Below, in pieces: positions 31,784 to 40,792 of a stretch of 52,827 nucleotides of DNA; position 1 is the first letter of the stretch; every line of letters begins with the position of its first letter. The position numbers and the translations under genes are program-made. The notes under the pieces are model-generated. The model made no database searches, had not been told where the DNA came from, and was given only the letters and a program-made list of their open reading frames with translations. The DNA is from Clostridiaceae bacterium. GTDB taxonomy: Bacteria > Bacillota > Clostridia > DSM-8532. The stretch lies in the NCBI GenBank assembly GCA_012840245.1, contig DULR01000107.1:1-52827 (forward strand), written 5' to 3'.

Positions 31784-33895
31784 TTATTCGGTCCCGATAC
31801 CTGCAGCACCTCCATGAGTGCCAATAGAAACGCCGGCGTTAGGCGAGCCTATAGACCCCACATCTCCGGAAAATCCAACATTACCGGATACTTCAATAGG
31901 ACCCATCCCCACTTTGGCTCCCGCATTGGTCGTAGTTCCCCAACCGGTAAAATTTCCGTCTGAATCAAATTTCATTGTAACTCCAGTTTTACCCGAAAAT
32001 TCTGTCGTGCCGGCACCTGTTTTTACTCCAACCAGAACTGTTATTTCCGTTTCGCCAGTTTTAAAATTCTGCTTTATTGCCCCTCCTATTCCTTCAAGAA
32101 ATTCGAACTCCCAGGTGTCGCAAGTGACCGCAAAAGATGCAGGTCCCATGGTGACTGATAGTTTCTTGCCCTTTATGGCACATTCTTTCTTTTCTTTCTC
32201 AGGTGTCTGAACAGTGCCTATTTGCTCTGCCTTATATTGAGATAAGTCTTCATCGTGCTCGACTATGGGAGCTAAATAATCTGCCAGAGCATATGTAGTC
32301 GGCAGCATGGAGAAGTCTGTAGTAATTGGAAGTATGCTTGCGTATACTGTTATTTCCCGGATCTTATTTATGTAATCCACTACATCCTGATCATATATCG
32401 AGCCCGTTACCTGATCGGAGATCTTCCAGTATTCATACAAAAGATCCTTGATTTCATTATAGTTTTGTAAGGTTATATCACGCCACGCATAAAAATGAGT
32501 ATCCGCCATCTGGGCTGACATTTTATTGATCTCCTTGCCCAGCGCTTTTGCTCCGCCAATATCATTTTCCATTATCTTTTTCTCCATACTTTTGAACTTG
32601 GCGCTCTCTTTTATGGAATCTATGTCTTTTTGATATGCATCATCGATCTGTATTCGTTTGGATAAGGTCCTGTTATATGCCTGATTTATTTTTTCTGCGA
32701 AATAATCATTGACCAGTTCAAGCATGAAAAGCTTCTGACCATAAGAAGGCATGAGCTCAATACTTGCAATGTCATCCATATCAGCGTCTTCTTCATCTTC
32801 ATAGTATCCATCGTAGTCTTCATAATCCCCGAAGCCTTCTTCACCGAATGCTTCCTCCAAGTCTTCAGGATGATAAGTGACGGCAAATACTATGGCGTCT
32901 AACATGCCCTTTTGCATAGAATCTTCAATCAATTTACTCAGATTAGGAAGAGTGGCTATAAAAGCACCTCTGCTCTCCCATTTCGGCAAATCGGGCAATA
33001 TCAGCATATCGTTTTGTGTCTGGTTCTCTTCCTCACTTTCGCTGTCGGAGCTTTCCGGATCATTGTTCAGTAGCTTATCCCAAGGCGGTATGTCAATAAC
33101 TCCTCCCGCTTTCTTTGCAGCTTTGTAAGCGGCTCTCAGCATTGGGGAATATCCCCTCTTTGCAGCTTCTACGATTTCATTTATTGCTTTTTGTCCATCC
33201 GCCCTTTTTATATATACATAGGCCATGCCTTCATGGGCTGAACCAAAATCAGGATCCAATTCCAATGCCTTAAGGTAGCATTCTTCCGCTTTATCAGTTT
33301 CTCCTTTGTCCAGATATGAATGTCCCAGATTGGTAAGGATCATAGGTGATTCACTCTCAAGGCTCTTTGCATATAAAAGTATGGTAAGTGAATCATCTAT
33401 TTGCTTTAAATTCCGTACCATAGTTCCGAAATTATTTACAATCACCGCATTTTCAGGAGCTTCTATAACTGCTCCGGCAGACAGTATGACCGGAAGATAT
33501 TGGGATGATGCGGTAGCTGAAAGAAAAACGGCTGCGGCTGAAACATTACTTGCATCTTTCAAACCATCTATGGCAATGCCTTTGCCTGACTTTACGAGCT
33601 CTATGATACTCTTCTCCTCAGATGGAAGTAATTTGTAATACTCCTCTATATATTTTTCAGCAAGAGCTACGATATGGTTTCTTGCTTCCGGATCTGAATC
33701 ATTCTGCTTTTTCCCGCTCCCTTTTGTCCCCTGTTCATCATCCGGATCAGCCTGTGAAGATATGCTTTCTTTATCCTCGTCGTTATATATAGGCTTCTCA
33801 TCAGTAGACCTGTCAATCTCGTCAAGGCGGGAACAACCTGTGAAAAGAATTAAAAATGCGTATATTAATGCACACACTCTTCTTGATTTATTCAT
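31784..33895 (-). CDS. TPR-containing lipoprotein of unknown function
   Basis: A 703-residue exported lipoprotein. ATG at 33895 has GGAGG upstream; signal ALIYAFLILFTGCS with acylated Cys near residue 20. A charged linker follows (about 22-60), then tetratricopeptide repeats (about 175-260: PMILTNLGHSYLDKGETDKA, ECYLKALELDPDFGSAHEG). Residues about 355-375 are very acidic (a run of Glu, Asp and Tyr). A helical stretch (about 390-520) precedes a C-terminal domain with beta-like repeats rich in Gly (GKTGVTMKFDSDGNFTGWG, GPIEVSGNVGFSGDVG). It sits outside the membrane and could scaffold other proteins. No family name is recognised; it is monocistronic. Confidence 0.75.
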   Translation of the reverse strand: MNKSRRVCALIYAFLILFTGCSRLDEIDRSTDEKPIYNDEDKESISSQADPDDEQGTKGSGKKQNDSDPEARNHIVALAEKYIEEYYKLLPSEEKSIIELVKSGKGIAIDGLKDASNVSAAAVFLSATASSQYLPVILSAGAVIEAPENAVIVNNFGTMVRNLKQIDDSLTILLYAKSLESESPMILTNLGHSYLDKGETDKAEECYLKALELDPDFGSAHEGMAYVYIKRADGQKAINEIVEAAKRGYSPMLRAAYKAAKKAGGVIDIPPWDKLLNNDPESSDSESEEENQTQNDMLILPDLPKWESRGAFIATLPNLSKLIEDSMQKGMLDAIVFAVTYHPEDLEEAFGEEGFGDYEDYDGYYEDEEDADMDDIASIELMPSYGQKLFMLELVNDYFAEKINQAYNRTLSKRIQIDDAYQKDIDSIKESAKFKSMEKKIMENDIGGAKALGKEINKMSAQMADTHFYAWRDITLQNYNEIKDLLYEYWKISDQVTGSIYDQDVVDYINKIREITVYASILPITTDFSMLPTTYALADYLAPIVEHDEDLSQYKAEQIGTVQTPEKEKKECAIKGKKLSVTMGPASFAVTCDTWEFEFLEGIGGAIKQNFKTGETEITVLVGVKTGAGTTEFSGKTGVTMKFDSDGNFTGWGTTTNAGAKVGMGPIEVSGNVGFSGDVGSIGSPNAGVSIGTHGGAAGIGTE

Positions 33896-34028
33896 TTCTG
33901 CACCTCCATCCAGGAATATTATACCTTTTATTGAAGGTAAAATAAATGATATTCCATAATTTCTACACACAGGAAAAACGACATGCATTCAATAATATAA
34001 GAATAAACAGATTGATGCGGTTCAGGAA

Positions 34029-35639
34029 TTATTTAAGAGGCGAATACTTTTCCATCACTTTTTCCGAAGCTTTCAGACCGTCTACGGCTGAGGACATTAT
34101 TCCTCCCGCATAGCCCGCACCTTCGCCTGCCGGATATAAACCCTTTATATTGGAAATGCAGTCAGTATCCCTGAGTATCCTGACAGGGGAAGAGCTTCTG
34201 GTTTCAACACCGGTCAATATGCCGTCCGGCATGGCAAAGCCTTTTATTTTTGTATCAAAATATACTATAGCCTTCTTCATCGTTTCAATGACATATTTAG
34301 GCAGACAATCCTTTATTGGAGCAAAAGATACGCCCGGTTTGTAGGTAGGCCTGACTGAGCCGAAACCGGTGCTTGTGCGGTCATTGAGAAAGTCCTCGAT
34401 AAGCTGGACAGGGGCTCTGTAATCCGAACCTCCGAGCTGGAACGCCAGCTGTTCCCATTTTCTTTGAAACTCCACACCTGCCAGAGGATGCTGCCCCGGA
34501 AAATCCTCCGGACCGACGCTGACCAGTAAAGCCGAATTCGCATTGGCTCCATCCCTTTTAAATTCACTCATCCCGTTTGTGACAACCTGTCTCTCTTCCG
34601 ATGCCGCCGCCACCACATATCCTCCCGGACACATGCAGAAGGTATAGGCAGATCTTCCGTTATCGGCATGATATGCCAGTTTATAATCTGCCGCTCCCAG
34701 CATGGCATTTCCCGCATATTTTCCGTATTGTGCCCTGTCTATGACCTCCTGGGGATGCTCGATCCTGACTCCTATGGAAAATGGCTTCCTGCACATTTCC
34801 ACACCTTTATTGCTGAGAACCTCGAAAGTGTCTCTTGCGCTGTGTCCGATGGCAAGTATCACCACGTTGCAGTCCAGTATCTCTTCCCCATTGATCTCAA
34901 TACCCGTGATTTTCCCATCCCTGATTATGAAATCCGTAACTCTTGATCTGAATCTTACATCGCCGCCATAAGCAATGATGGTTTTTCTCAGATTTTTGAC
35001 AACAGACCTCAAAAGATCGGTACCTATATGCGGTTTGCTTTTATATAAAATCTCCTGCGGCGCTCCGGCATTGACAAATTCCTCGAGTACAAGGCTGCAT
35101 CTCGGATCGTTTATCAAGGTCGTAAGTTTTCCATCCGAAAATGTGCCCGCTCCCCCTTCGCCGAACTGCACATTACTTTCGGTATCCAGCTTGCCGCCGT
35201 TCCAGAATGCATTGATCTTCTCCGTGCGGGAATCCACATCTTCCCCTCTTTCAAGGACAATAGGTCTGTATCCGTTTATGGCAAGGTTCAGAGCGGCAAA
35301 TATCCCAGTTGGTCCCATACCGACCACAACAGGCCGAAAGTGAAGCTTCTCGTTTCCAAACCTGATCCTGGGACGGATCAAGGAAGGCGCGGGAAAAATA
35401 TCATTACTCTGATTTTTGCTTAATACACGTTCTTCATTGCTGACCTCAGCATCCAGTGTATAAACAAGGTAAATCTCTGCTTTTTTCCTGGCGTCCGTCG
35501 ACTTTTTGGAGATCCTGAAGCTAAATAAATCTTTTTCCTTTATTCTCAACTTTTCAAGGATTATATTTTTCAGAACCTCATTCTCATTTTCCGCATTTAT
35601 ATTCTTTATTCTTATCCTTATGTTCGAAAGCCTTATCAT
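34029..35639 (-). CDS. FAD-dependent dehydrogenase (COG2509-like)
   Basis: A flavoprotein of about 536 residues; the ATG at 35639 has AGGAAGG about 7 bases upstream, but starts at 35645 or 35681 are possible. After an N-terminal domain of about 85 residues comes the FAD site PVVVGMGPTGIFAALNLAINGYRPIVLERG (about 86-115), then TESNVQFGEGGAGTFSDGKL, a family signature, and a C-terminal YPAGEGAGYAGGIMSSAVDGL that closes over the flavin. This matches the uncharacterised FAD-dependent dehydrogenase group. Substrate unknown. Last of three genes read together with the flavoprotein at 35722 and the membrane protease at 36954. Confidence 0.88.
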   Translation of the reverse strand: MIRLSNIRIRIKNINAENENEVLKNIILEKLRIKEKDLFSFRISKKSTDARKKAEIYLVYTLDAEVSNEERVLSKNQSNDIFPAPSLIRPRIRFGNEKLHFRPVVVGMGPTGIFAALNLAINGYRPIVLERGEDVDSRTEKINAFWNGGKLDTESNVQFGEGGAGTFSDGKLTTLINDPRCSLVLEEFVNAGAPQEILYKSKPHIGTDLLRSVVKNLRKTIIAYGGDVRFRSRVTDFIIRDGKITGIEINGEEILDCNVVILAIGHSARDTFEVLSNKGVEMCRKPFSIGVRIEHPQEVIDRAQYGKYAGNAMLGAADYKLAYHADNGRSAYTFCMCPGGYVVAAASEERQVVTNGMSEFKRDGANANSALLVSVGPEDFPGQHPLAGVEFQRKWEQLAFQLGGSDYRAPVQLIEDFLNDRTSTGFGSVRPTYKPGVSFAPIKDCLPKYVIETMKKAIVYFDTKIKGFAMPDGILTGVETRSSSPVRILRDTDCISNIKGLYPAGEGAGYAGGIMSSAVDGLKASEKVMEKYSPLK

Positions 35640-35721
35640 AAGCATTTCCTTCCTGATGAGTACAGGGACAGAAGTTTTCACTCATACCTGCTCAGGCAGG
35701 CGCAAGAATCTCCGCATATAC

Positions 35722-36957
35722 TCATTTTGCGGCGCTGCAGCCGGCAATATAACCTGAGGTCCATGCCCATTGGAGGTTGAAACCTCCGCACATTCCGTCC
35801 ACATCCATTATTTCACCCGCAAAATAAAGTCCTTTGACCAAAAGCGATTCCATGGTGTTCTCATCTATCTCCCTGGTCCTGATTCCCCCGGCAGTCACCT
35901 GGGCGCTGGGCCAGCTTTTGGTCCCCCTTATGCTGAACCGCCAGCCGGTAAGGATACGTGCGATCCTTCCCCTCTCCTTTGGTGTTATTCCCGAAACCGG
36001 TCGTTTCAGATCGCTTATCCCCGCCTGCTGCAGGATCACCGGAATAAGCCTTTTGTTTATAAGCCCTACAAAACTGAATTCCACTGTCTTGTCCGGGTCA
36101 GCCTTAAAACGTCTGTCAATAAGATCTGACACCTCTTCCTCAGACATCGTGTCGAGTATACTGATCCTTAAAATCGCTTTTTTTCCACTGTTAAGAAGTT
36201 CTCCCGCTTTTCTGCTTATCTGAAGTACAGGAGGACCCGAAACCCCATAGTTTGTGAACAGTATATCGCCCCTGTCTTTAACAACCGGTTTGTTATTGTC
36301 TATTATTTCAGCCGTTCCTACAAATTTCACACCGTCGATTCGCTTAAAAAAGTCACCTTCCAGCATAAGCTGGACCAGTGCTGGAAAAATATCGGTCATA
36401 GTGTGACCCAGTTTCAAAGCCAGATCATAACCGTATCCGTCTGAACCGGAAGACGGCATGGCCTTTCCGCCGGGGGCAAGAACAACGCTATCCCCTCTGT
36501 ATACGCTTCCATTTCTGGTTTTCAAAACGAACGAGCCTTTCTCAGTCATTATGTCGACCACGTCGGAATCGCATATTATATCGACTCCCAGGCGGTTCAG
36601 CTCATAAAGAAATACGTCAAGGATGCTGGATGCCTGATCGGACATGGGAAACACCTTGCCCATTTCCTCAACTTTATGCTGGATCCCCAGTTTCTCAAAA
36701 AAACTGATCGTATCGGATACATTGAATCCTGATAAAGCTTTTAGGACAAAACCTGGATTTTCGCCGAAGTAGCAGCCATGCCCGACATTGACATTGGTAA
36801 AATTGCACCGTCCGTTTCCGGTAGCGAGTATCTTTTTACCTACTCTCGGATTTTTCTCCAGTATGGTCACATGGGCTCCATTTCTTGCAGCTGAAATCGC
36901 GGCCATCATTCCCGCCGCTCCTCCGCCTACAATTATAACCCGTTTTTTCCGGCTCAT
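35722..36957 (-). CDS. HI0933/BaiN-type FAD flavoprotein
   Basis: A 411-residue NAD(P)/FAD-dependent oxidoreductase of the HI0933-like (YhiN, BaiN) family. VIIVGGGAAGMMAAISAARNG (about 8-28) is the dinucleotide-binding motif, EKNPRVGKKILATGNGRCNFTN the family signature (about 34-55), and GLYFAGEIMDVDGMCGGFNLQWAWTSG near the C terminus binds FAD. Related enzymes include reductases of dehydro-bile acids; the substrate here cannot be told. Its start codon overlaps the stop of the preceding protease gene by four bases (ATGA), so the two are translationally coupled. Confidence 0.9.
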   Translation of the reverse strand: MSRKKRVIIVGGGAAGMMAAISAARNGAHVTILEKNPRVGKKILATGNGRCNFTNVNVGHGCYFGENPGFVLKALSGFNVSDTISFFEKLGIQHKVEEMGKVFPMSDQASSILDVFLYELNRLGVDIICDSDVVDIMTEKGSFVLKTRNGSVYRGDSVVLAPGGKAMPSSGSDGYGYDLALKLGHTMTDIFPALVQLMLEGDFFKRIDGVKFVGTAEIIDNNKPVVKDRGDILFTNYGVSGPPVLQISRKAGELLNSGKKAILRISILDTMSEEEVSDLIDRRFKADPDKTVEFSFVGLINKRLIPVILQQAGISDLKRPVSGITPKERGRIARILTGWRFSIRGTKSWPSAQVTAGGIRTREIDENTMESLLVKGLYFAGEIMDVDGMCGGFNLQWAWTSGYIAGCSAAK

Positions 36958-37748
36958 ATCTCCGTTCCTCTTGGCTCCGATTCATTGAAAAGTTTTCTGC
37001 TTCTTACAATAAAGACCACTGAAGCAATAAACAGGACAAATGCGATACTCTCAACAGCATACAGGTTCAGTATTCCCATCTGGAAAAGAGCTGCGGGAAA
37101 ATCGACCAATGCATGCAGCAATACGGCAATCAGAACGTATATGTGCTTCTGCTTTCTGATTGCATATAAAACGATGAGCGTAAGAGCTATCTGTATCCCG
37201 AAGGCAAAAAAACGCTCAAGCATCCCGATTATGACTGTTGTCCCTGACAGCCCCAGCAATGCTTCCTTAAGATCATTTATCTGGGAAAGCTGTTCTTCAG
37301 ATAACTGGGAGCCGAAGACCGTGTCGAACATGCCGCTGTTGATCAGATTGCTGTATATCAGATTTGTCAGATATGAAAAACCGCCTATCAAAATGGTTTC
37401 AATTCCTCCATGCCCTATTCCGTAAGCTATTCCGTCCTTCCATTGGCTATTGTTTTTGAGTAACGTTGAAAAGGCTAGAAGCCTTCCGCCTTCTTCAAAC
37501 ACTCCCGCCGCCAGTGCGCCATAAATCGCAAGAACTATGGTGTTTGTGATAAGACCTTTTTGGAGTACAAAATAATGCATTATCTGTTCAAACACAAGAA
37601 CAAAGAGGATAAACACCGAAACACCTGTAAAAACAGGTTTCAGGCTGATTTTATGCTTTATTTTGAAGTAGGTCGCAAATGCCGGGGGAAACAGAAAGCA
37701 CATCACTGTTGCTATAACAAGCGCAATTATTGTAGAAGAACCGACCAT
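36954..37748 (-). CDS. YhfC-family intramembrane metalloprotease
   Basis: A 264-residue polytopic membrane protein with about seven helices. Conserved motifs, GVFEEGGRLLAF (about 82-93, a Glu-Glu pair with Arg), YGIGHGGIETI (about 109-119) and LLHALVDFPA (about 212-221), fit the YhfC group of putative intramembrane metalloproteases related to CPBP/PrsW enzymes; the Glu pair and His residues would hold a metal in the membrane. Good AGGAGG site. It is the first gene of a run with two flavoproteins; the functional link between them is not evident. Confidence 0.8.
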   Translation of the reverse strand: MVGSSTIIALVIATVMCFLFPPAFATYFKIKHKISLKPVFTGVSVFILFVLVFEQIMHYFVLQKGLITNTIVLAIYGALAAGVFEEGGRLLAFSTLLKNNSQWKDGIAYGIGHGGIETILIGGFSYLTNLIYSNLINSGMFDTVFGSQLSEEQLSQINDLKEALLGLSGTTVIIGMLERFFAFGIQIALTLIVLYAIRKQKHIYVLIAVLLHALVDFPAALFQMGILNLYAVESIAFVLFIASVVFIVRSRKLFNESEPRGTEI

Positions 37749-37809
37749 ATATTTTCCTCCTGACCCGCGCCTTTCGGCGTGATAATAATAAGCTTACGGA
37801 TACATGATA

Positions 37810-40593
37810 CTATAATTTTCTGAACTCAATCCAATCTATTTCCATGCCCTGTTTTATTGACTCGACCCTGAGTTCATATATGCCTTCTTCCAGATAAACC
37901 TTCATAAGCTTCCGGTTGACCCATTTTCCCTCCGTACCGCTGGTTTGGACAGTCGTCATATGCTTGCCGTTCAGTATGATATTGCATGACGATTGTGCCA
38001 CTCTGCTTTGCGGAGACATGATCTTTACGAAAACTCTGTACTCTCCTTCGCATGATACTCTGAATACGGCTGTTCCACCCGAAATGACAATTTTCGGATC
38101 CTTCTCAAGTTCGTGTGCAGGTCTGGTTGATACTGTCTCTCCGGCCTCAAATCTTACAGCAGTTTCATTGAAAATATGTCCTCTTCTGAATACCGGAGTC
38201 TGCATCAAAAAGTTCAGTATATTGATAGCGCAGCGCTGCAGCTCACCTCTTGTTAAAGAACCGTTCTCCAGGGATTCAACAGTATTGTCGTTCCCTGAAT
38301 TCACCTCAGCTCCGTAATTGCTGACGACCATATAAAGATCGTTCTGTGCCCTGACCATGGAGGCGGTATTTCTTGTACTTGCAGGTCCTCCGTTGATACA
38401 GTCGTTCATCATAGCCCACCAGTCGGTCATGACAATGCCTTTAAATCCCCATTCATTACGAAGTATCGTTGTATTGAGATCGTAGTTCGAAGCCGACCAA
38501 TGCCCGTTTATGGGGTTGTATGAGGTCATGACTCCATTGGCTCCGCCTAGTCTGACAGCTATTTCAAAGCTTTTGAGATAAATTTCCCGCAATGCCCTTT
38601 CAGAAACGACAGCATTTACCTTCGTCCGATATTTTTCCTGATTATTGCAGGCAAAATGCTTTAATGTCGCATTCGAACCGCCTTTCATAATACCGCGGAC
38701 AGCAGCCGCTGCAAAGGATCCGGATATAAGCGGATCCTCGGAAAAGTATTCAAAATTCCGTCCGTTAAGCGGATTGCGTCTGATATTGAGCCCGGGTCCC
38801 AGCACTATGTCGATCCCGTTTCTCACCAGTTCCTTGCCCTCCATGGTATACAGCTCTTCCATCAGATGCGTATCCCATGTCGCTGCAAGCAGAGTGCCAA
38901 TGGGGAGCAAGGTGGCTTTATGCCCGCTTTCCATTCTGAGCCCTGAAGGGCCGTCTGCCGTGCAGGCTATTGGGATGCCAAATTTAAGCAGGCTGTCTGT
39001 GACTCCTCCGAAAGCGCTTGTAGTTCCGGGTGTCACCCAGATGCTTCCGGGGCCCTCTCCTCTTACCAGTGCGGCAAGATCCTCGTCCGAAAGCTGCGCG
39101 ACAAAGTCTTCCATCGAAACCTTTTTATCAAATACGTCTCTTAACTTATAGCCCTTGTCACCGGTCTGGGGAATAGCCTCCGGAAGATTTTTTTCTATGC
39201 GCCCGGCGATGGATACCTGTCTTGTGGGCACATCTTCATAAGTTAATTCATAGGTCCCGTCTTCTTTTTTCCTGCCTGGCTTCATCCTTTTGAAGGGTTC
39301 GACCGGCTTCAATGCCTCTTCAAGCCGCTCTACGACCCGAAGCTCCGGGATGAAAAGACAGTCCCGGCCTTCGACAGGTATCCTCACGGCATTCCTGACA
39401 CTGTTGCCTGCGTAAAAAAAGTACTCTCCGCTCTCCAGCACGTAGCATGAGACATTGCCTGTATAACCGCCATCATCGTAGGCAGCCATCTGTCTGACAG
39501 GAAAACTTATAGTCAACGTTTGGGATTCTCCGGGAGCGAGAAGCCTTGACTTGCTGAATGCGGCGAGGATCCGCTTTGGTCTTCCCAATCTGCCCTGCGG
39601 AGCCTCGAAGTAAACCTGAACCACTTCTTTCCCCGGGTACCGGGTTCCCGTGTTCGTAACTGTGGCATTTATCTCGATATATTCTTCACCGTCATCCAGG
39701 GTTTTCAGACTGGCTTCGGAGCAATTGATCTCAAAATCGGTGTAGGACAGTCCAAACCCGAATTCATACTGAACCTTTTCAGGGCAGAACGTCTCGAAGT
39801 ACCTGTAGCCTACATAGATATCTTCCTGATAGACATTCCTTGATTCACCGCCGTAGTTTATTGTCGAAGGATAGTAGTCAATTGAATAAGCAATGGTATC
39901 AGTCAGCTTTCCGCTTGGAGTGACGTCACCTACCAAAACATCGGCAGCCGCGTTCCCGCCTTCCATACCGCCCTGCCATGTTATAAGGACGCTCTTTATG
40001 CATTTATAGTCCTGATTTTCTATCCAGCTTATATCCATTATGTTGGAAACATTGAGGACAAGTATCACCTTATCGAAATACCTGCAGACTACCTTCAGCA
40101 TGTCCTGCTCAGCCTTTGTAAGAAGATAGCTGCCTTCCTCATTCATGTTATCCTTATCTTCTCCGGCGGTCCTGCCAATGACGACGATTGCCTTGTCCGA
40201 TCTGCTTTTTGCCTCCTTCACCACACTGTCAGACAAAGACATTTCTTCCTGATACCAGGGCTCGGCTGCCCAGCCTCCGCCGCCGTCATCGAAAGGATTT
40301 TCTTTTATCCAGGTTTCATAGATTCCGGCCAGATCCTCATTGACCTTTATATTAGGTTTTGAGCGGAGCCCGTCCAGCAGATTTGTGGTATACTCCACAT
40401 TGACTCTTCCTCCCGAGCCTGTTCCGCATCGATAATAGTCAATCTGGCATCTGCCAAAAATCGAAATTCTCTCGTTATCTTTCAAAGGCAAAACGTCGTC
40501 TTCATTCTTCAACAAGACCGCTCCATCTGCTGCCGCTGTTCTGCAAAAACCAGCAAATCCCTCCAGGGGTATGCCTATCTTAAGTGAGTCCAT
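37810..40593 (-). CDS. Family 3 glycoside hydrolase with inverted domain order
   Basis: A 927-residue, apparently cytoplasmic beta-glycosidase (no signal peptide). The ATG at 40593 has CGGAGG 9 bases upstream; an ATG 24 bases earlier does not. The order of parts is reversed from most GH3 enzymes: the C-terminal alpha/beta domain comes first (GAVLLKNEDDVLPL, about 20-35), then a fibronectin-like domain (about 270-400, YEFGFGLSYTDFEI), then the barrel (about 505-770) with RNPLNGRNFEYFSEDP, LKHFACNNQEKYRT and the nucleophile Asp in IVMTDWW. A CBM6/35-like beta domain may close the protein (about 830-927). Such inverted enzymes are known from Ruminococcus and Butyrivibrio. It would release glucose or xylose from imported oligosaccharides. 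Confidence 0.9.
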   Translation of the reverse strand: MDSLKIGIPLEGFAGFCRTAAADGAVLLKNEDDVLPLKDNERISIFGRCQIDYYRCGTGSGGRVNVEYTTNLLDGLRSKPNIKVNEDLAGIYETWIKENPFDDGGGGWAAEPWYQEEMSLSDSVVKEAKSRSDKAIVVIGRTAGEDKDNMNEEGSYLLTKAEQDMLKVVCRYFDKVILVLNVSNIMDISWIENQDYKCIKSVLITWQGGMEGGNAAADVLVGDVTPSGKLTDTIAYSIDYYPSTINYGGESRNVYQEDIYVGYRYFETFCPEKVQYEFGFGLSYTDFEINCSEASLKTLDDGEEYIEINATVTNTGTRYPGKEVVQVYFEAPQGRLGRPKRILAAFSKSRLLAPGESQTLTISFPVRQMAAYDDGGYTGNVSCYVLESGEYFFYAGNSVRNAVRIPVEGRDCLFIPELRVVERLEEALKPVEPFKRMKPGRKKEDGTYELTYEDVPTRQVSIAGRIEKNLPEAIPQTGDKGYKLRDVFDKKVSMEDFVAQLSDEDLAALVRGEGPGSIWVTPGTTSAFGGVTDSLLKFGIPIACTADGPSGLRMESGHKATLLPIGTLLAATWDTHLMEELYTMEGKELVRNGIDIVLGPGLNIRRNPLNGRNFEYFSEDPLISGSFAAAAVRGIMKGGSNATLKHFACNNQEKYRTKVNAVVSERALREIYLKSFEIAVRLGGANGVMTSYNPINGHWSASNYDLNTTILRNEWGFKGIVMTDWWAMMNDCINGGPASTRNTASMVRAQNDLYMVVSNYGAEVNSGNDNTVESLENGSLTRGELQRCAINILNFLMQTPVFRRGHIFNETAVRFEAGETVSTRPAHELEKDPKIVISGGTAVFRVSCEGEYRVFVKIMSPQSRVAQSSCNIILNGKHMTTVQTSGTEGKWVNRKLMKVYLEEGIYELRVESIKQGMEIDWIEFRKL

Positions 40594-40711
40594 CGTGCTG
40601 ATCCTCCGGTTTGTCATTTATATTGAGCTGATAAACTGTAAATTACAAATATTAACTAGAATTATACCATAAGTTTCAACAGCAATATACCAAATTTACT
40701 GCGTTATAATA

Positions 40712-40743
40712 ACCGACCGAAGGAGAATCTCCATTCGGCCGGT
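40712..40743 (-). terminator. Probable terminator of the signalling cluster
   Basis: Minus strand ACCGGCCGAA..TTCGGTCGGT stem with an inner GGAG..CTCC, 50 bases after the stop of the Hpt-REC-GGDEF-REC gene, followed by a weak TTATTATAA tract. The hairpin is strong and the T-run poor, so termination is plausible but not certain. The rest of 40594-40792 contains no gene. Confidence 0.5.
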
Positions 40744-40792
40744 CCTGACCTTTTGATAAGTTGATATACGAAAAACTGTAAAAATATCTTCA

